Below the pieces are notes generated by a model. The model made no database searches. It was not told where the DNA came from and saw only the letters and a program-made list of their open reading frames with translations. A stretch of DNA of 64,000 bases from Phoebastria nigripes (taxonomy: Eukaryota > Chordata > Aves > Procellariiformes > Diomedeidae): the NCBI GenBank assembly GCA_035582835.1, contig JAYKAV010002109.1, forward strand, positions 1,160,688 to 1,224,687, given 5' to 3'. Each line of letters opens with the position of its first letter. Within the stretch, counting starts at the first letter, position 1. The translations under genes were made by a program, and so were the position numbers. This document shows positions 58,610 through 64,000 of this stretch, piece after piece.

Positions 58610-61600
58610 TCACAAGTTATCATAGTCGTCATCATCTTCGTGCTTCCTTTTCAAGGGATTTGATTCATTAGATGTATTCTGTGATGATACCATATTTGTA
58701 GTAATAAGAATGTTCTTTGGTCCAATTAACGAAGGATTAATTAGAACATTCTGAACTGTTGGAGTAGTTGGCGTGGCTGTGAAAAAAAAAAAAGAAGCCA
58801 TTGAATGAAAAGCTTGAAAAAATGACAGTTGATTTTCCCACACTGAAACAGAACTTCCAACCCAACAAAGAAGTGTGCTACTAGAACATTCCGGGCTGAA
58901 AACCCTGGAATGATCCTGAGAGCAAAGTAGAGAAGACAGGAAAATGCTAGTGGGGTGAGCCCAAAAGAGCGAGAGAGCGCAGCGGTGGCGTTAAGGTGTA
59001 AGGGAAATCTGCCTGAAACGCTCTATGTTCTGGTTGACACCACTGTGCAAAAATAGGAATTAAACCCAGAAGTGACTGGAATGACCAGAGAGAGGACTGC
59101 CTGCCTTACGCAAGGAGACACAAAAGACTAGCAATATTAAAAAACAGAAGAGGTGAAGTAATTTCCCACATTATTACTGTAAATTCATTTCNGTTCTGCT
59201 AAAAAGAACACCAAAAAGCGCTGCTGATCTTTACAGCTTGCGTTTTACCTGACTTGACTGCTGCCTGAGAAGACGGGATCTGTACGGTGAACCTCTGACC
59301 GGTCAGCGACACCGGAGTGCCGACTTTTGTTGAGACGGATACTGTTTGTGCTGAAGGTGTACCTGAAATTCAAAACAACTCAGTCAAAAGATAAATTAAA
59401 AAAAAAAAAAAAAAAATACACTTGCATTCGTAAATTTGCTTTCAAAGTGGAACCTATTATTTTCAAAGTAGGGGGAATACACAGGAACATACTGATACAG
59501 GATATACAGGAGTCAGATTTTCAGGCAGAACTGCGCATTTGCTCAAGGCCTATAAAATTCTAGGCTACAAACATGCACACTAATATGTAAGTGCACATGT
59601 TCAGTCATGAATTCTGTGAACCTTTTAAAAATGGATTTTATTTAGTGCTATTTGTAGTTCAGTGTAGTGCTTACGTTGAGGAAAAAACCCTCAAACTTAT
59701 GTAAGTTTCTTGAATAGTGTCTTCACATATAGAAGTTATCACAAGTACAGGAATAAAAATACAGAATGCCAGTAATGTATATTCGTATCAAGATTCCAAT
59801 AATCTTTTTGAAATGAATTTAATTTTTCTGATGCTGTCAAACTGCACTAAGTTCAGGTGGCACCCAGCATGTCCTGGTTGAAGCACGCTTTAAATTACTC
59901 CTCATTATTTTTTTCCTTCATAAAATCAACATGGGAAACCCCAACTGAGCTGTTTCCTACCTAAAGTAGGAGTGCTGGGCCTGCTGCTCACAGCACCGAC
60001 GCTCAGGCGAGGGACAGTTATTCTTCCGGCAGAGGAAGAGACCTGTCGAGAGAGAACATTCAGTTTAGCATCCCATTAGAAAGCAACAGTTCTTAACATG
60101 AGAAGAAGAAACAGTTCCTCCTACAAAACCACAGAGAGCCTATTTCACAACAACAATACGCGATTTGTATTCCAACACAGAAGTTCTCAAACTCTTCATG
60201 GTGTGAACGTCACCGGCGTGAGCTGGAGAGCTCCTGGGCGTGACATAATGCCGAAGATCGGCAAAGAGCTGATCTGGCAAACAGCCCTCGGGTCAATCAG
60301 GTTAGCTTCTACTGGAAAGAATAGCTAGAACATTTTAATCAACAGTTATTCTTCTACTCTACANCTAGCACCCAGGCACGTCCCATGTCGACACCTGCAA
60401 TCTAACCTTAAGCTCAGCTTTTNAAGTTCTTTCTTTAAAATGGGGGAAATAAATATGAAATCCTACACACCAAGACATGCAGCATTTTCCAGCAAGCAAA
60501 GTAAATCTTTTCTCTTCCCTCTAAAGGAGAAACTACTAAGGTATAAGTACAAAATACCCTTTAATATCTATACTAAAGCCTTACTTTTGCCTTTTACAAT
60601 CTGATATTCAACTCGACAATTTTGCTTTAACGCTAAAAAGATTCACAGATGCATTTTTAATACACTTCGCATTTGAAACTAACTAACAGTAAGAATACTT
60701 GCAAATTCCTAGAGACGAAGACCACTGACCTACTTTCAAACGCTATTTTGATGGGCACAGGTCAGCATTTGCCCACACGTATCCTTCACAGGTGTGGAAA
60801 ACTCCAAGAACATTCCCGACAATGTGGGCATTAGNAGAATCCTTCCCTACCCAAAGCCCTTACCTTCTTCTGCAAGGACTTCAGTCTGTAGTTGGGAGCT
60901 GTCAAGCAGTATCGGTCGGGTGGAAGCCTGGGTCCAGAATAAGGCTTTATCAACGGCAACGGNGTCTGATTTTTCTGCCTTGCAATATCTAACAAGAACT
61001 GAAGAGACACGGTTACATTCCCCCCGTAGTCTTNTACTGTTTTCTGCAATTATCAATACAGTTTTACTTACGTCTCTTGGAGGTGGAGATGTAAACGACT
61101 GGTCTGTTCGACACTGGATTGCCAACCTCACGTCATCTGCATCGACGCTGGATTTCTTTGCGTGGCTNGAGTAAATTTTCGCATCTTCCAGTATAGTAGT
61201 CACATACCCTTCGAAAACCAAAACCTCTCATTAAGGCTGGATTAAAAGAAAGAGATCTTCCCCCTCCCGATCCCACCCAGCTGTCACCNAAAACACCGCT
61301 TCCTCCACGTTTATTTTTAAAGACGGACAGGGGAACCCCCCCAGGGAAACAGCATTTCCCTCCTCCGCTCGGCGCTTCCCTGCGCACTTCCCTCCCCAGG
61401 GGCAGCGCCGCTGTTCGTGCCGGGCCCCGGCCGAGCCCCCGGCCCCGGCCCCGGCCCCGGCCCCGGCCCCGCCGCCGCTTACTGTAGGCGAACTCCAGCA
61501 TCTGGTTGATGACGCGCGGCTCGTACTCCGTGATGCCCATGTCCTTCAGGATCTGCGCCATCACCTGCAGGGCGGGGAGGCACCGCTCAGCTCCGCCGCG

Positions 61601-61700
61601 CCGACCCGACCCGACCCGACCCCCCCAGCCCCCGCCGCGCCCGCGGTACCTGCGCGTCTTTGGGAGCGCTCTTGGGAGACGCCATCTTCGCCGGCTCCAT
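58610..61700 (-). CDS. TAF9B: TFIID/SAGA subunit TAF9 family (TAF9B)
   Basis: A histone-fold subunit that pairs with TAF6/TAF6L in TFIID and SAGA-type complexes. Minus-strand exons: 61650-61700 (ATG at 61700), 61483-61564, 61072-61208, 60864-60998, 59961-60042, 59249-59362, 58610-58776 (TGA). Frames close to 255 residues (human TAF9B 251, TAF9 264). Visible: [17 protein letters not shown], histone-fold [127 protein letters not shown], and acidic tail [13 protein letters not shown]. The tail block ([23 protein letters not shown]) is TAF9B-like while the middle and the YDNL end are TAF9-like. TAF9B is chosen for the tail and the X-syntenic neighbourhood. Confidence 0.93.
61437..61470 (-). repeat. 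GGGGCC hexanucleotide repeat in TAF9B intron 2
   Basis: The + strand reads CCCC followed by five GGCCCC units, so the TAF9B pre-mRNA carries about 5.5 GGGGCC units. The tract ends 12 nt from the exon 2 border (donor at 61477-61482). Confidence 0.9.
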
Positions 61701-61798
61701 CGCTTCCGGTCGCCTCAGGCGGCCGCTTCCGGTCGCGTGACGGGGGAGCCGCGAGCGCGGCTACGGGGGCCGGAAGGGCGGCTGGGGCGGCGGTTGCC
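61695..61798. promoter_or_regulatory. TAF9B: TAF9B CpG-island promoter with paired ETS sites
   Basis: Two CTTCCGG motifs (61703-61709 and 61726-61732) read CCGGAAG on the gene strand, the ETS/GABP consensus. Just inside the coding region AAGATGGCG (YY1-type) overlaps the second Met codon. No TATA box is present. This architecture is usual for TATA-less housekeeping genes and often fires in both directions. Confidence 0.6.
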
Positions 61799-62755
61799 AT
61801 GGAGACGCGGCCTGGCCGGGGCCGGGGCAGCGCTGAGGAGGAGGAGCTGTATCCTGGCAGCAGCGGGTATCGTGCAGCCGTTGCCGTTCCTCCCTTCTAT
61901 GCCAAAGCAAACAAACGCTCGAGGTCTTTAACAGCCACGGCACAAACGGGGGTTTCAGCGTCCCCCGCCCCGGGGGTGGAANGCGCGGTGGGGAGGCACA
62001 GGCCTCGCGGTCCGTGGGGTGAGCCCCTGAGCTCCCTCCCCAGGTCAGACCGGCATTGGGTTAGAGAGGGCCTTTTTTCTGCTTTTTATTTTTAAAAACT
62101 GCATTTCTGTGATGCAGAAATTCTTTTTAATGAAAATATTTGGGGAGAGAAAGGGATACACAAGGGCACAGACCAAGTCTGATGGGTTCAGGGAATTGTC
62201 CCCTGAATTGCTGCAGAATAGTCCAACGCCAGCCCTTTGTCCAGTGATGAAGCAGAAGGTATGTTACTTCATTAACGACTTTGATGGCCACTTTTTAAAT
62301 TGTCGGCATTCCCCGGATTAAAGAAAAATGAGAGTATTGGCAGCAGGACTTTTTAAGCTTGTTTTCCTAGCAGCCGAAGGATCTCTACATACATTCCATG
62401 CAAATCTCATCAAAAGTTTCTCTCTCGCTTTCTGAGACAAAACAGAACAAAAAAAAATTGTTTTCTTGTGATTTTGTCAAACGGTGGGGATTAGCAGCAT
62501 ACCAGAAGAAGTTGCAATAGCGTTGTCATTCGCCGTGACGGTCCAAACGAAGCAAGGTCTGGAGGAAGATGCGATATCTGCATTAGACCAGCTGATGTAA
62601 CGGGGAANAGAAGCCAACCTCCTTTGAGAGCAAGAAGAAATAAACAGCTGTTAACTTGTGATCCCTCTGATTCATGCCTGCAACGCATTGCAAAACATTA
62701 CAGCAGCAGCGAGACTCTCTCTCTGCTTCTCGTCTCTACCAAGGATGATGTTTAG
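61799..62755 (+). other. Possible divergent three-exon coding transcript, unidentified
   Basis: An ATG 98 nt from the TAF9B ATG opens a frame beginning METRPGRGRGSAEEEELYPG. If it is spliced at 61987/gtgggg to 62172-62258 (acceptor cacag, donor gtatgt) and then to 62498 (acceptor gcag), phase 0 is kept throughout and the frame stays open to TAG at 62753-62755, about 177 residues. The second exon reads SDGFRELSPELLQNSPTP; the third includes RRDGPNEARSGGRCDIC. I do not recognise the product, the first donor is weak, and no polyA signal follows closely. Chance openness of a GC-rich region is a real alternative. Confidence 0.2.
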
Positions 62756-64000
62756 CACCTAGAAGCCGTACACTCAGCCTACCTAGATGTAAATGCAACT
62801 TTCAAATCTGACTTGGCCCCTATGTGTACATACTAGAATGGCAGCTGGCCCCCCACGCCGCAGGTTTGCGGGTGATGGGGGGTGCCAGACTCGGCCTGAC
62901 GGTGGGCAGAGGCAGCCCTGTGGCTACGGCGGTGGCTGGAGGAGCTGGAAAACCCGCGTCCAGCACGTGCCAGCGCTGGAGGTGCAGACGGCCGGAATGC
63001 CTCTGCTGAGGTGCTTTGGCTGGAAGCACTGTAGCGTTATAGTCCAAGTCATTTGACTTTCATGAGTCATAGTATATTACACAAAAACATCCTGCGAGGA
63101 GGGAACGGAGGATGAATTCCAGACANTGACCATAGACAACAAACAAAACCCACTTTTTTTCCCTTGTTTTAGGGAAGAGGNGGAGGGGAGCTCTTCCACC
63201 ATGGATGCAGACTGTGGATCAGGCTGAAACTTGGCATCATCGGGCTGTCTGCCGTCACTGCCATTTATTCCCGACGCAGTAATACAGAAAGATACTTCGT
63301 ACTGCCGAAGGGCTCTGGGTTTACCCTCAAAAACAGGCAAAGACCCTTCCGCCCCCTCAGATCTCCTGTCCGTGCTGTGGCCGCCTTCCCCACCAACGCT
63401 GCTGCACAGAGGTGACTTTCCAGGCTGAGCAGCATGACCAAGAGTTGCAGCTACTTGCAGCATTCCTGCCTGGAAACCAGCGCCNAGGAGAAGACACGGA
63501 GAGCCGGTTTCCACAGGGGAAATATTTGTCCCCGAGGCCACACATGCCTTCTGTGTGGGCAGCTGAGCTGGAGCGGGTCTTCCTGGCCGTGAAAGCTTCC
63601 TCCCCACCACCAGTCCTCTGGGGCACGGCCGTGCTGAGAATGCCTGTGTTCAGCTGGCTGCGGAGGCACCGCACGTCGGCCAAATGAAAGAGCAGTCACC
63701 CTTCATCTCTGCCCAGACACTGGGGTTTCTTTCAGCGTTGGAAAACAGGAAACTGGGTCACGGCATGGCCAGGCCGAGCGCTGACTCCTCCATCTGCCAC
63801 CGCCGAACCGGGGACGTTCATCAAAGGCAACTGTCTCCCAGCTGGGAGCGATCTGCTTGAATAAATAGGGACGACAGCCGCACACTGTTCAGCCCATGCA
63901 AGCATGTGCCGGCCAGGGGTTAGCTCCGCTCAGGGTGCGCCGTTTAAATCACCAATGCAGAGCTAAGTATTGGGGATTTCTTCTTAGACAGATTTTGTAG
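62756..64000. other. Right edge without recognised gene
   Basis: Short overlapping open frames on both strands, no recognisable product and no convincing splice chain. An AATAAA is present at 63860-63865. Confidence 0.5.

Noticed and set aside
61133..61564. 143-codon frame on the minus strand through TAF9B exon 2
   Set aside because: Only its first part is the real exon 2; the rest reads into the GGGGCC repeat and intron 2, giving Arg-Gly dipeptides.

Overview
The window is vertebrate nuclear DNA, most likely from a bird or another sauropsid. The evidence is compact multi-exon genes with GT-AG introns, CpG-rich promoters, AATAAA polyadenylation signals, and two remnants of the chicken-repeat-1 (CR1) LINE family inside introns. 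The gene order ARR3 - RAB41 - PDZD11 - KIF4A is that of human Xq13.1. A START-domain gene lies between RAB41 and PDZD11, and a TAF9/TAF9B gene follows KIF4A.

Layout. 1-5310 (+): 3' part of cone arrestin ARR3, including a 10-nt microexon. 5671-23782 (+): a RAB6-subfamily GTPase (RAB41 by position) with two separate tandemly duplicated exon pairs. 24090-28002 (+): a STARD10-like lipid-transfer protein with an unclear 5' end. 28430-31935 (-): PDZD11, complete at 140 codons and tail-to-tail with the START gene. 32040-53680 (+): chromokinesin KIF4A, complete at about 1227 codons in 30 coding exons, head-to-head with PDZD11. 53700-57290: no recognised gene; it holds about 1.5 kb of AT-rich degenerate minisatellite between GC-rich flanks. 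57290-61700 (-): TAF9B, 255 codons in 7 exons. 61799-64000: no recognised gene, but a weak chain of possible exons runs divergently from TAF9B.

The most striking structure is in the RAB gene. Exon 4 (switch II) is present as two 106-nt versions that differ at the same residue positions that distinguish human RAB6A from RAB6A'. Exon 6 (ETSAK/G5 region) is present as two 94-nt versions, one resembling human RAB6A and the other human RAB6B. None of these lengths is a multiple of three, so only one member of each pair can be used in an in-frame mRNA, and the locus could encode four GTPases.

The genes do not form an operon-like pathway. Shared regulation is suggested only for the divergent PDZD11/KIF4A promoter, which has an inverted CCAAT box and a TTTGAA (CHR-like) element typical of G2/M genes. 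Exon borders were set by splice consensus, reading-frame continuity and remembered family sequence; no alignment was run.
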